From Verrucomicrobiales bacterium (GTDB taxonomy: Bacteria; Verrucomicrobiota; Verrucomicrobiia; Limisphaerales; Palsa-1400), in contig PLGF01000083.1 of the NCBI GenBank assembly GCA_003138485.1, positions 33,163 through 97,162 on the forward strand: DNA of 64,000 bases. Reading direction: 5' to 3'. A model generated the notes under the pieces. That model searched no databases and was not told the origin of the DNA. It saw only the letters and a program-made list of their open reading frames with translations. Positions 27,811-39,400 of this stretch are shown piece after piece. Each line of letters begins with the position of its first letter. Position 1 is the stretch's first letter. The translations under genes were made by a program, and so were the position numbers.

Positions 27811-29355
27811 CTACTGCGCACCCGCCCCCCCCGTGCTCCCCGTGGCATTCGTAGCCTGATCATTAACCGGATCCCATGTCATAACAGACCCCTGGCCGTT
27901 TACGTCCGGGTTCAAGACCTGATCTTCCAACTGGGCATAACTCGTGCTGCCGGTGGGAAATATCACCGGGGGGTTGGTGGACCCGTCAAATGACGACCAC
28001 ACGAAGTTCGAAGACACTATAGTCCCTTGATCCAGATAGCTTGGGTTCTCATTGTACACAGTGGGACCAACCGAGTTGAAGGTGATGAGAAGGCCGGGCG
28101 AAAAAACGCTGCTGACCGTGTTCCCTCCCGCCGATGTCTGCGTGACGCCGTTGACCACATAACCGGCGGTGCCGCCGGAAAGACCGCGATTGACGGTCGG
28201 ATAAGTAAGGGGATTTCCGGTCACGATCAAGTCTCCCGCCGATATGATGATGTCGGGCGCGGTCACCGTGCGCGTCACCTGCAACTGGTACAATAACCCA
28301 TTGGTGACAAACGGTATCTTATAATGATAGACAACGGGCGTGAAGGTCGTGCTCAACTGCGCATTGTAATGCACCTTCACAAACCTGATTTTCTCCACCC
28401 CGCCATAAACCCCGGCGTTGTTTGTGGCCGCGGCCGTCCCAGTCCCCGTCGCAGTCGTCGTCGTCGTGTTGGTGGTGGAAACAATTTCCCACGAACCGGA
28501 AACGGCGCCCCCCGCAACCGCTTCAGTATCCAACGCCTCAACGTTGTAATTGTTCTTCCTATACAGAAAGCGCAGGCCGCCGACGTCGTCCCGGGTCAGG
28601 CCCAGATAATAGCCGCCCTCATTCAGACCCTCTTTCGTCGCCACAGCCGTAAAAAGCAAGCCGTACTTGGCGGCATCGGAGGGTTGTTCGATCGCATCGG
28701 CGACCTGAATGGCGAGGGGGCAGGCATCGACGATCTGATAGTTGTATAAGGTTCCATTGACGTACGGGCTGGGCGTGAAAGTGTCGGGATCAAAACTGCG
28801 GTTGATGACCAGGTAGTCATACGCGCAAGCCGGGGGCGCGGGTTCCGATATGCGCACCCGCAAGTCCCAGACGTGGGTTTCGCCAATCAGCCCCATGTGT
28901 TCGAGCATCAGTCCCAGCGTCCCCGACTTCAAATCGATCATATCCAGGGCCTGGGCGGAGTAGTTAATCTGCTGGTTGCCTTGGGTCAGGTACTTGCTCA
29001 GTTTGACGCTCGAAGCCGCCGGGATCGCATTCAAAACAGCCATCGCGGCATCAACCGCCTTCTCTCCTTTAGTGCCGAAATAGTGCAGAAAGGCCTCGTC
29101 ATAGGCATAAGTGATGATCGGCACATTCAAACGCCCCCCCTCGCCAAAATTCTTGGTCGCGCCCAATTCAGTGTAGGTGCTGTTCGCGGACCAATAAAAA
29201 CGTCTGGTGACATAATTCATGTCCGTGGTCTCCCATGTCTCCGCGGGACCCCAAAGGGAGAATGCCAAGGCGTTCCCGGCGGTCGCCGCCGCCGCCAGCA
29301 ACCAGACTGAGATTCTCAAAACTCGCGACATAAAGGTTGGAATTACGGTTCGCAT
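27811..29355 (-). CDS. secreted hypothetical protein
   Basis: start MRTVIPTFMSRVLRISVWLLAAAATAGNALAF (signal peptide); low-complexity STTNTTTTTATGTGTAAATNN. Confidence 0.75.
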   Translation of the reverse strand: MRTVIPTFMSRVLRISVWLLAAAATAGNALAFSLWGPAETWETTDMNYVTRRFYWSANSTYTELGATKNFGEGGRLNVPIITYAYDEAFLHYFGTKGEKAVDAAMAVLNAIPAASSVKLSKYLTQGNQQINYSAQALDMIDLKSGTLGLMLEHMGLIGETHVWDLRVRISEPAPPACAYDYLVINRSFDPDTFTPSPYVNGTLYNYQIVDACPLAIQVADAIEQPSDAAKYGLLFTAVATKEGLNEGGYYLGLTRDDVGGLRFLYRKNNYNVEALDTEAVAGGAVSGSWEIVSTTNTTTTTATGTGTAAATNNAGVYGGVEKIRFVKVHYNAQLSTTFTPVVYHYKIPFVTNGLLYQLQVTRTVTAPDIIISAGDLIVTGNPLTYPTVNRGLSGGTAGYVVNGVTQTSAGGNTVSSVFSPGLLITFNSVGPTVYNENPSYLDQGTIVSSNFVWSSFDGSTNPPVIFPTGSTSYAQLEDQVLNPDVNGQGSVMTWDPVNDQATNATGSTGGAGAQ

Positions 29356-29356
29356 C

Positions 29357-30655
29357 TTAAGGTGATGGTGATGAACTGAGAACATACGCCTGGCCATAAA
29401 GATCATATCCCGCCCCGGCGACTTGAAAACTGGTCCAGACGACCAAGAAACGATCCACTCCGTTCCAAGCCACTGCCGGGTGCATCTGTCGATTGCGCCA
29501 GGTGGTGTTCACCTGAAAATCATTCGTACCCGAAACCTGCGTTCCGCCGGCCAAAAAGCGGCCAAAGACGCCTTCCCGCGAGCCGTCCTGGCCCAGGCTG
29601 GTCCACACCACCAGGCTCCCGGCCGGGCCGGCAGCGATTTGAGGGTGGTATTGATCTCCGTATAGGTACGTGTTGATCCGAAATTCGTACGGGCTTAAAC
29701 CGGAGCCAGATGGAGAAAAGGCCCTGCCCCAAACGTCCCAACTATTGGTCGGCGCCAAGGTATCCTTCTGGCTCCAAACAACCGTGAATCCGCCGTCGTT
29801 AAGGGGCGCCACCGCCGGACTGTCACACTGGTTGGGATAGTTGGCGCGGGCGTTGATCGGGATCTCGTCCGTTTGGGGAACGCCCGCCGGACTAAAGATG
29901 CGCGCGTAAACATCCGAACTGTTGGCATACCGCTCCTGCTCGGAAATCCAGACGATAACGTAGTTGCCGTTGGCAAGGGTGGCAACCGCGGGAGCACGCT
30001 GGTTATAGCTGGTGTATTGGTTGACCAGAAACTCCTTCTCAGGCATCTTCCCGGTCGCGAGCACTCTTCGGGCGTAAATCCCCCAAAGGCTCCCGTCCTG
30101 ACCAAAGCTCTGCCAAACGACGACGGCGCTGCCATCCGGCAACGGCGCCACCTCCGGGTCCGTTTGCTGCTCGGTGATATAGGAGTTGAGGCGCAGGTCT
30201 ATGGTGTAAAAGTTGCTTCCGTAGTCGTTGGTGTCTTTGGAGTTGCGAGCCAGGCGGGCATAAATATCCGGCGTGCCAGCCGCCGAACTTTCCCAAACGG
30301 AAATGATGCGGCCATTGGCCAGGAGCTGGACCTTTGGCTTGATCTGGTCGCCTGTCTTGGTTTTATTGACACAGAAAATCGGCGACGCGCCAAAGCTGGT
30401 GTTCAGAAGCGCCCCTCCGACTCCCGCCCCGTGCTTGTCCACCACGTTGTCCTGCCAGACCAGGATGCCGGCCGATGGCGCCAACGACAAGCTCGGAAGG
30501 ACTTGGTCGCCCTTGACAGCGCCCAGGATGGAGAATTCACCGCCTTGCGGCACGACGGTTACCTGTCCCATCAGGGCCACCGAACCAGCAAGAAAAAACC
30601 CCAAGCAGAGACATCTGGGAACAGATAACATAACATCCTTATGATACTTAATCAT
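29357..30655 (-). CDS. secreted protein with seven PxVAxLxxGxxVVVWxS repeats (predicted beta-propeller)
   Basis: signal peptide; seven internal repeats counted by eye. Confidence 0.8.
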   Translation of the reverse strand: MIKYHKDVMLSVPRCLCLGFFLAGSVALMGQVTVVPQGGEFSILGAVKGDQVLPSLSLAPSAGILVWQDNVVDKHGAGVGGALLNTSFGASPIFCVNKTKTGDQIKPKVQLLANGRIISVWESSAAGTPDIYARLARNSKDTNDYGSNFYTIDLRLNSYITEQQTDPEVAPLPDGSAVVVWQSFGQDGSLWGIYARRVLATGKMPEKEFLVNQYTSYNQRAPAVATLANGNYVIVWISEQERYANSSDVYARIFSPAGVPQTDEIPINARANYPNQCDSPAVAPLNDGGFTVVWSQKDTLAPTNSWDVWGRAFSPSGSGLSPYEFRINTYLYGDQYHPQIAAGPAGSLVVWTSLGQDGSREGVFGRFLAGGTQVSGTNDFQVNTTWRNRQMHPAVAWNGVDRFLVVWTSFQVAGAGYDLYGQAYVLSSSPSP

Positions 30656-31570
30656 TTATATCAAAACTCCCTCTTTTTGTCCACTCAAATCCAGTTCACG
30701 GAGCAGGGACGTGAATCCCCAGAGGCTGTAAAGACGCCGCAGCATGTCGTTGTCGCAATCCTTGGTCGTTAATGCCTCCAAATTCGTCCCGCAGGGCACC
30801 TCCCAATTCAATCGGACCAGTTCCTGGTTCCGCCGAACCAGTTCCGCTGACGCTTCCAATGCCGCCCGGAGGCGGTCTGAGCGGACTTCCGCCAAGCGCC
30901 GAAACAACTCGGAAATAGAACCAAACTGGTGCAACAAATCAGCAGCAGTTTTTGAGCCAACACCCGGCACACCCGGAATGTTATCGACCGAGTCCCCCAC
31001 CAAACTCAACCAATCGACGATTTGTGCAGGTTCCACGCCCGTCTTGGCGCGCACCTCATCCGCGCCCCAAAGGGTTTCGATCTTGTCGCCCGGATTGATG
31101 AGACTGACCTGCGGCCCAACCAGTTGCATGAAATCCTTGTCCGAGCTGGCTATGATGACCTCCCAGCCTGCGGCGACCGCTTGATGGGCCAGAGCCGCGA
31201 TGCAATCGTCGGCTTCGCACCCCTCTTGCAGGCACGAAGCAATGTTCGCCGCACGCAAATAAGCCACAATCTCATCCAGTTGCCGCTCCAAATCGGGCGG
31301 CATCGGGGGCCGTTGGGCCTTATACTCCGGCAGCAAACTCATTCTTTCCCGTGCCAGGCCGCCATCCCAAACCACCACCGCATGAGATGGCTTGGCCCTG
31401 GAGAGGACCTTGTCCAACATGCGAATGAACCCGTAGATCGCATTGGTCGCCACTCCGTCCGGCGAAGTCAGCGCCCGAATCGCGTAAAACGCCCGATACG
31501 CGTACGCATGCCCGTCCACGATCAACAATCGCGCCGTCCGCGCCGGTTCAGATGTGGGATTGCTTGGCAT
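30656..31570 (-). CDS. 5'-3' exonuclease (Pol I N-terminal/flap-nuclease-like), stand-alone
   Basis: ARLLIVDGHAYAYRAFYAIRALTSPDG...NAIYGFIRML, GCEADDCIAALA, SSDKDFMQLV, SLVGDSVDNIPGVPGVGSKTAADLL. Confidence 0.9.
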   Translation of the reverse strand: MPSNPTSEPARTARLLIVDGHAYAYRAFYAIRALTSPDGVATNAIYGFIRMLDKVLSRAKPSHAVVVWDGGLARERMSLLPEYKAQRPPMPPDLERQLDEIVAYLRAANIASCLQEGCEADDCIAALAHQAVAAGWEVIIASSDKDFMQLVGPQVSLINPGDKIETLWGADEVRAKTGVEPAQIVDWLSLVGDSVDNIPGVPGVGSKTAADLLHQFGSISELFRRLAEVRSDRLRAALEASAELVRRNQELVRLNWEVPCGTNLEALTTKDCDNDMLRRLYSLWGFTSLLRELDLSGQKEGVLI

Positions 31571-31632
31571 GAAGATGTTCACGTTTGGCGCCGCGTTGCC
31601 GCTCCGGCCTGCCGGCGATTCAAGCCATTGTT

Positions 31633-34485
<2,853 letters not shown>

Positions 34486-34515
34486 TTTAAAAATCCAATC
34501 TCCGTCACCGGACCC

Positions 34516-35301
34516 CTATTTCCATCTGATTACGGTCTTCTTGTTTGTTTTTGTGGCCTGAACTCTAACGGCATTAGCGGTGATTTCAATAACATTATAT
34601 GATTCCCCATCCAGTGTCAGGGGACTGTTGACGCGCACCCTGCCCATCGTCTTCCCCTCCGGTTCATATTTCAAATCCGCCACGTAACCATCCACGCGCT
34701 GGTAGGGCTTGTCCTTCGTGACAGCCGCCGTGTCTCCCGTGTCCGGAATCTCCAGGTCCAATTCTGTAGGGTCATCCGCAGCACCTTTGATGCCGCGGAT
34801 GATGTAAAGGCCCGAAGTGGGCTTTACGCCCACCTTGGCATACTCCTGAATCTTCCGCGGAAGGTGAAGCAGGTCCGCGTCGATCTGCCAGGTCATGACG
34901 TATATGCCGCCGTTCCCGCTGGCGTGATCGAACGATATGATCGTGTAGCGGGGAGTGATGTTCAACACCGTCAGGGCGTCCGGCCCGGACTTCAACAATT
35001 TGAGCAATTCACCGTTGGGTTTGCGCTTCCACGTCACCGGGTTGAACAAATTGTGGTCTCCCGAAAAGACGACCGCCGGCGCGTTGGTGATTTGCGACAA
35101 GGCCTGTTGGTCGGCGGTTAAGTCCAGCGGTGGCACCGCGGCCGGCCCCCTTCCCCTTCCCTCCCTCCCCTTTGTGGGTGGCGCGGAAATGTCGCTCGAT
35201 ACGTGCCCGATCTCCACTTTGATCCAAATCGCGGAACCTGCCAGGCCAAGCAATACCAGGCACAAGACAATCTTCTCGTAATGTCGCTTCAAGAATTGCA
35301 T
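34516..35301 (-). CDS. pilus-associated protein (Amuc_1099-like)
   Basis: single N-terminal TM, position between secretin and Amuc_1100-like gene; SPLTLDGESYNVIEITANAVRVQATKTNKKTVIRWK. Confidence 0.65.
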   Translation of the reverse strand: MQFLKRHYEKIVLCLVLLGLAGSAIWIKVEIGHVSSDISAPPTKGREGRGRGPAAVPPLDLTADQQALSQITNAPAVVFSGDHNLFNPVTWKRKPNGELLKLLKSGPDALTVLNITPRYTIISFDHASGNGGIYVMTWQIDADLLHLPRKIQEYAKVGVKPTSGLYIIRGIKGAADDPTELDLEIPDTGDTAAVTKDKPYQRVDGYVADLKYEPEGKTMGRVRVNSPLTLDGESYNVIEITANAVRVQATKTNKKTVIRWK

Positions 35302-35312
35302 GAAGGTTCCGC

Positions 35313-36263
35313 TTATTTGAGTCTGACCACGTCCACCGCCACCGTGACGAACAACAGGCTCTCCGCGAGAATGACCTGCGGCGCCGACGCCACGACCACC
35401 ACCGGCGCTTGCACTTGCTGCGGCGGGCGGTAATCGTCCCCAGCGCCCATCTGTCGGCGCAGGCGCCCCGGGGGATTGGGCCGGGACGGAACGCCCGGCA
35501 CCGGCACAGGCCCCTCATCGTCCGACGCCGGGGCCAGGATCGGGATGGCCTCCGAGGATTGTTTCACATCAATGTCCTTGACGATGAAACAGTTGCTGGA
35601 CCCGGCGAATCCAGCCAGCACCGCCGCGACTTCCGGGCTAAAGCCGCGGAAACTGATAACGTACGGCGTCACCACTCCGGTTTGATTGGACACGGTGGTG
35701 GCCGCGAGGAAATCACCTCCCATGAAGTCATCGTTGCAAACCGAGACGCGCTGCAGCCCCACCAGATAATTGATCTTGGCGGCGCACAAAACACGCATGA
35801 TCGCCTTGATCTCTTCCAACTGCTGCATCCACGGCCCGATGCACTCGGACGAATAACTCAATCTGTTCCTTTGCACCCCAAACGTGAATTCGTAGTCGGG
35901 CGGCAACATCACCCCGGAGTTCGTCGCCGCCACGCCCAACTCAACAATCGTCTTTTGTAAATAGTCCTTGAATCCCTCCTCGTTCACCGTCGGGGGCGTC
36001 GGAACCGGCGCGAACGCCTTGCGGAAATCCTGCAGAAACGCCTTCGCCCGTTCCTGGTCCGCTTTCGCGGTGGCAATGCTCTCCTGGTTCAAATTGGGGT
36101 TTTTCTGCAAATCCTTCAGGCTGGTCACAGTCGTGCCGTATTCTTCGCTCACACCCTTGTTGTCACGCAAGGCCTCAAAAAGCAGGAACCCGCAGTATCC
36201 CGTGACGGCCAGGCCAATCGCCACGGTGATGACGAAGAAGAGGTTGCGTTTGATCCAGGCCAT
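35313..36263 (-). CDS. Amuc_1100-like pilus-associated protein
   Basis: N-terminal TM (MAWIKRNLFFVITVAIGLAVTGYCGFLLFEAL) then coiled-coil and Pro/Gln-rich C-terminus; locus order secretin-1099-1100-PilM. Confidence 0.65.
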   Translation of the reverse strand: MAWIKRNLFFVITVAIGLAVTGYCGFLLFEALRDNKGVSEEYGTTVTSLKDLQKNPNLNQESIATAKADQERAKAFLQDFRKAFAPVPTPPTVNEEGFKDYLQKTIVELGVAATNSGVMLPPDYEFTFGVQRNRLSYSSECIGPWMQQLEEIKAIMRVLCAAKINYLVGLQRVSVCNDDFMGGDFLAATTVSNQTGVVTPYVISFRGFSPEVAAVLAGFAGSSNCFIVKDIDVKQSSEAIPILAPASDDEGPVPVPGVPSRPNPPGRLRRQMGAGDDYRPPQQVQAPVVVVASAPQVILAESLLFVTVAVDVVRLK

Positions 36264-36267
36264 ACTC

Positions 36268-38151
36268 TTACAGTTTGAAGGGCTTGGCCAGCTTCACTTT
36301 CAATGAAAACGTGAAGGTGTTGGTGTTGGAGTAGTCCGGTGTCAGCGGGTCCGTGAAGGTCGCATCCGTGAAGGTCCGATTGGTTGCCCCCACGGCATGG
36401 TAGTTGGTCATGCACTGCTGGAGCGCAAAGGCCAGGTGCGTGTTGGCTGGTTCCGGCCGGCTGACCCCCCGGCAGAGCAGTTGGATTTCAGAAATCTCAT
36501 TCGCCCCGGTAATTACCGCTGGGACAGTCCGCGCCCGCGCCTGCTGCTGTTCCTGCGTCGCCCCCCCAGATCTGCCGCCGCGCCGATCCCTTGAGGGGCG
36601 CCTTGAACCACCGCCACCGCCCCCTCCCTCCGCCCCGGCCCCGAAGGGACTCCCATTGGGCAGGATTGGATTGAACTCCTGCACCCATATCCCCACGTCT
36701 GTGTTGGTGCCGCCATTTTCCGGGGTTTGCAGCGCCGCCTTCTGATTGGCCTCGGTCTGCAGCAATACATTGCGCAAGTCGGTCAAGACCTGCACCCAAT
36801 AAAACCGGGTGTCAGCCAGCGTCTTCATCTCGTCGGCCTGTTTCTTTATGGCGTCCCGATCTCCCAGAGCGGCGGTGTACTGCTGGTTGAGGGTCGTCAA
36901 CGACGCCAGCGGCGCCTTGATCTCCTGCACCCTCTTGGCCAGCTCGACGCCAATGCGTCTCTCGGCCATATAGATCGCATAGACAACCAGCGCGAGGCTG
37001 AAGACCGATGCGACCAGGTAGGGCTTCTTGTGCCCGAATTCCTGGCGCTGAATCGAACTTCTGGGCATCAGATTCAACTCAACGGGGCAATGGGCCAAGT
37101 CCCTCAACCCCAGTCCCACCACCTCGCCGAAGGAATGCGCGCACTTGGAGAGGGCGTCCAAATCCAGGGCGGGATCTATCTCGATGTTGCGAAACGGGTT
37201 GAAGTAATCCACGGGCACATTGAGTTTCTCGGCAAAAAACTGCGCCGTGTACGGCATGATCGACGCGCCCCCGGAAAGGAACAAACGCTGCGGCGCCGAG
37301 CCGCCTTGCTGCCCGCGGAAGAATTGAATCGTTTGATTGACTTGAATGTGCAGGCGAGTCATCACCTGGCGGGCGATCTTGGCTATGGCCGCCGCCTGCG
37401 GGTCCTCAGGGTCCGCGTAGGCGCCCCCCAGGCTGACAGACCCCTTGTCGATCTTGACCGCCTCGGCCTCGGCAAACTTCAACTTCGCCTCGTTGGCGAA
37501 GTCCTGCGTGATGGCGTTGGCGCCGATGTTGATGCTGCGGGAATAAACCTTGCCCTTCTCAAAAAAGAGGAGGTTGCTCGTCTTGGCCCCGATGTCCAGC
37601 AGCATGGCGCATCCTTCGAGATCTCCGTAGTTGTAGCGAAAGGCGTTGCACAGCGCGGCGGGGGACACGTCCACCAGCTTCAAGCGAAGGCCCGCCCCCT
37701 CGGCCACCTTGAAAAGGCCCTCGACAATCTCCGACTTGACAGCCACCAGGAGCACCTCCAACTCCCCGGTGGCCGAGGTGCCCAATATCTGGTAATCCCA
37801 CACCACCTCGTCCAGCGGAAAGGGGACGTTCTGCTGCGCTTCGTAGCGGATTATCTGAGTGACTTTGGAGGTGTCCACCGGCGGCAGCTTGACGAACTTG
37901 GAAAAGACGTGGAAGCCCGGAGCGCACGCGTTGATCTGCCGGGAGCCGTAAGCCTTCTCCGCCAGCAACTCCTGCAGCCCCTTTTGCATCGCCGCTTCGC
38001 GGGTCGCCTGGTCTTGCGAGCCTTCTATCCCCAGCGCCTTGATGCCGTATTGCTTAAGACGCAGCCCGCCCGCCTCGTTAGGCTCAAACTCGGCCAGCTT
38101 CAAACTGCCGGCTCCAAAATCGACAGCCAAAAATGATTTCGAATTTAGCAT
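36268..38151 (-). CDS. PilM-like actin-fold ATPase fused to PilN-like TM/coiled-coil domain (Amuc_1101-like)
   Basis: FLAVDFGAGSLKLAEFE...LLDIGAKTSNLLFFEKGKVYSRSINIGANAIT...LFLSGGASIMPYTAQFF; TM VASVFSLALVVYAIYM then coiled coil. Confidence 0.85.
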   Translation of the reverse strand: MLNSKSFLAVDFGAGSLKLAEFEPNEAGGLRLKQYGIKALGIEGSQDQATREAAMQKGLQELLAEKAYGSRQINACAPGFHVFSKFVKLPPVDTSKVTQIIRYEAQQNVPFPLDEVVWDYQILGTSATGELEVLLVAVKSEIVEGLFKVAEGAGLRLKLVDVSPAALCNAFRYNYGDLEGCAMLLDIGAKTSNLLFFEKGKVYSRSINIGANAITQDFANEAKLKFAEAEAVKIDKGSVSLGGAYADPEDPQAAAIAKIARQVMTRLHIQVNQTIQFFRGQQGGSAPQRLFLSGGASIMPYTAQFFAEKLNVPVDYFNPFRNIEIDPALDLDALSKCAHSFGEVVGLGLRDLAHCPVELNLMPRSSIQRQEFGHKKPYLVASVFSLALVVYAIYMAERRIGVELAKRVQEIKAPLASLTTLNQQYTAALGDRDAIKKQADEMKTLADTRFYWVQVLTDLRNVLLQTEANQKAALQTPENGGTNTDVGIWVQEFNPILPNGSPFGAGAEGGGGGGGSRRPSRDRRGGRSGGATQEQQQARARTVPAVITGANEISEIQLLCRGVSRPEPANTHLAFALQQCMTNYHAVGATNRTFTDATFTDPLTPDYSNTNTFTFSLKVKLAKPFKL

Positions 38152-38280
38152 TGCATTCGCTGGCGCGACGCGCCCCGCCATTTCCTTCCATCGACAGGTC
38201 CGGTTTTCATGTAAAAAGTCCGTGCTAATTACTGCATATTCAACACAGGGTCAATTGTTTTGATTAAAAACTGCTCCCTA

Positions 38281-38297
38281 GCTGGCGGCGTGCCAGC
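38281..38297. promoter_or_regulatory. hairpin GCTGGC-GGCGT-GCCAGC in intergenic leader
   Basis: perfect 6-bp inverted repeat. Confidence 0.4.
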
Positions 38298-38375
38298 CGC
38301 CACCGCCCACTGCCGCCCGGTTCTGCTTGAGACACAAAATTGTTTTGACGCGGCGGTTGGACCGCCTGTTTCTCG

Positions 38376-38410
38376 GCGGCAAATTCACGCTTTATGCGTG
38401 AAATTGCCGC
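38376..38410. promoter_or_regulatory. 15-bp stem (one mismatch), 5-nt loop hairpin at end of epimerase gene
   Basis: GCGGCAAATTCACGC-TTTAT-GCGTGAAATTGCCGC; no T-tract seen. Confidence 0.55.
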
Positions 38411-39389
38411 AACCACCGCCCCCATCTTCCATCCTGCCCTGAAAATAATCAATAGTTTTGACAATGCCTTCCTCCAGCGCAACTCGCGGCGCCCAGCCCA
38501 GCAATTCCTTCGCCCGGCTGATGTCCGGCCGCCTCTGCCGCGGATCATCCTCCGGCAGCGGCTTGAACACAATCTTGCTCCGCGACCCCGTCAGCCGGAT
38601 GATCGCCCGCGCAAACTCGAGCACCGTCATCTCGGCCGGGTTGCCGATATTCACCGGATCGTTGCCCCGGCTCATCATCAAACGGTATAGTCCCTCGATC
38701 AAATCTTCGCAGTAACAAAAACTCCGCGTTTGTTGGCCGCGGCCAAAAACGGTCAGGGGCCGGTTCCGCAACGCCTGGCTGATAAATGCCGGCACGACCC
38801 GTCCGTCGCGCAACCGCATCCTCGGACCATAGGTGTTGAAGATGCGCGCGATCCGGGTGTCCACCTGGTGCTGGCGATGATAGGCCATCGTCAGCGCCTC
38901 GGCAAACCGCTTGGATTCGTCGTAACAACCACGCGGGCCAACCGTATTGACGTTGCCCCAGTAATCCTCCCGTTGCGGATGCGCCAACGGGTCGCCGTAA
39001 ATTTCGGAGGTCGATGCCAGCAAAAATCGCGCCCCTTTGTGCTTGGCCAGCCCCAGCGCCTTGTGCGTCCCCAAGGACCCCACCTTCAGGGTTTGGATCG
39101 GCAACTCCAAATAATCAATCGGACTGGCCGGCGACGCCAGATGCCAGACATAATCAACCGGGCCATCCAGAAACAGAAACTCCGTCACGTCCTGCTGGAT
39201 GAACCTGAAGCCCGCGTTGCCCGCCAGATGGGCGACATTCTCCACCGCGCCCGTGACCAGGTTGTCAATTGCCACGACCTGATGCCCGCGCGCGAGCAGG
39301 CAATCCACCAGATGCGACCCCAGAAACCCCGCCCCGCCCGTCACGACCGAGACTGGATTCTTTGCATCCGTGATTTTTTTCTTTGCCAT
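38385..39389 (-). CDS. NAD-dependent epimerase/dehydratase, UDP-glucuronate decarboxylase-like
   Basis: [74 protein letters not shown]. Confidence 0.9.
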   Translation of the reverse strand: MAKKKITDAKNPVSVVTGGAGFLGSHLVDCLLARGHQVVAIDNLVTGAVENVAHLAGNAGFRFIQQDVTEFLFLDGPVDYVWHLASPASPIDYLELPIQTLKVGSLGTHKALGLAKHKGARFLLASTSEIYGDPLAHPQREDYWGNVNTVGPRGCYDESKRFAEALTMAYHRQHQVDTRIARIFNTYGPRMRLRDGRVVPAFISQALRNRPLTVFGRGQQTRSFCYCEDLIEGLYRLMMSRGNDPVNIGNPAEMTVLEFARAIIRLTGSRSKIVFKPLPEDDPRQRRPDISRAKELLGWAPRVALEEGIVKTIDYFQGRMEDGGGGCGNFTHKA

Positions 39390-39400
39390 GATGTTCAGCG

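Noticed and set aside
36727-38136. 469 aa plus-strand ORF opposite PilM-like gene
   Set aside because: Shadow ORF; PilM signatures on the minus strand are unambiguous.
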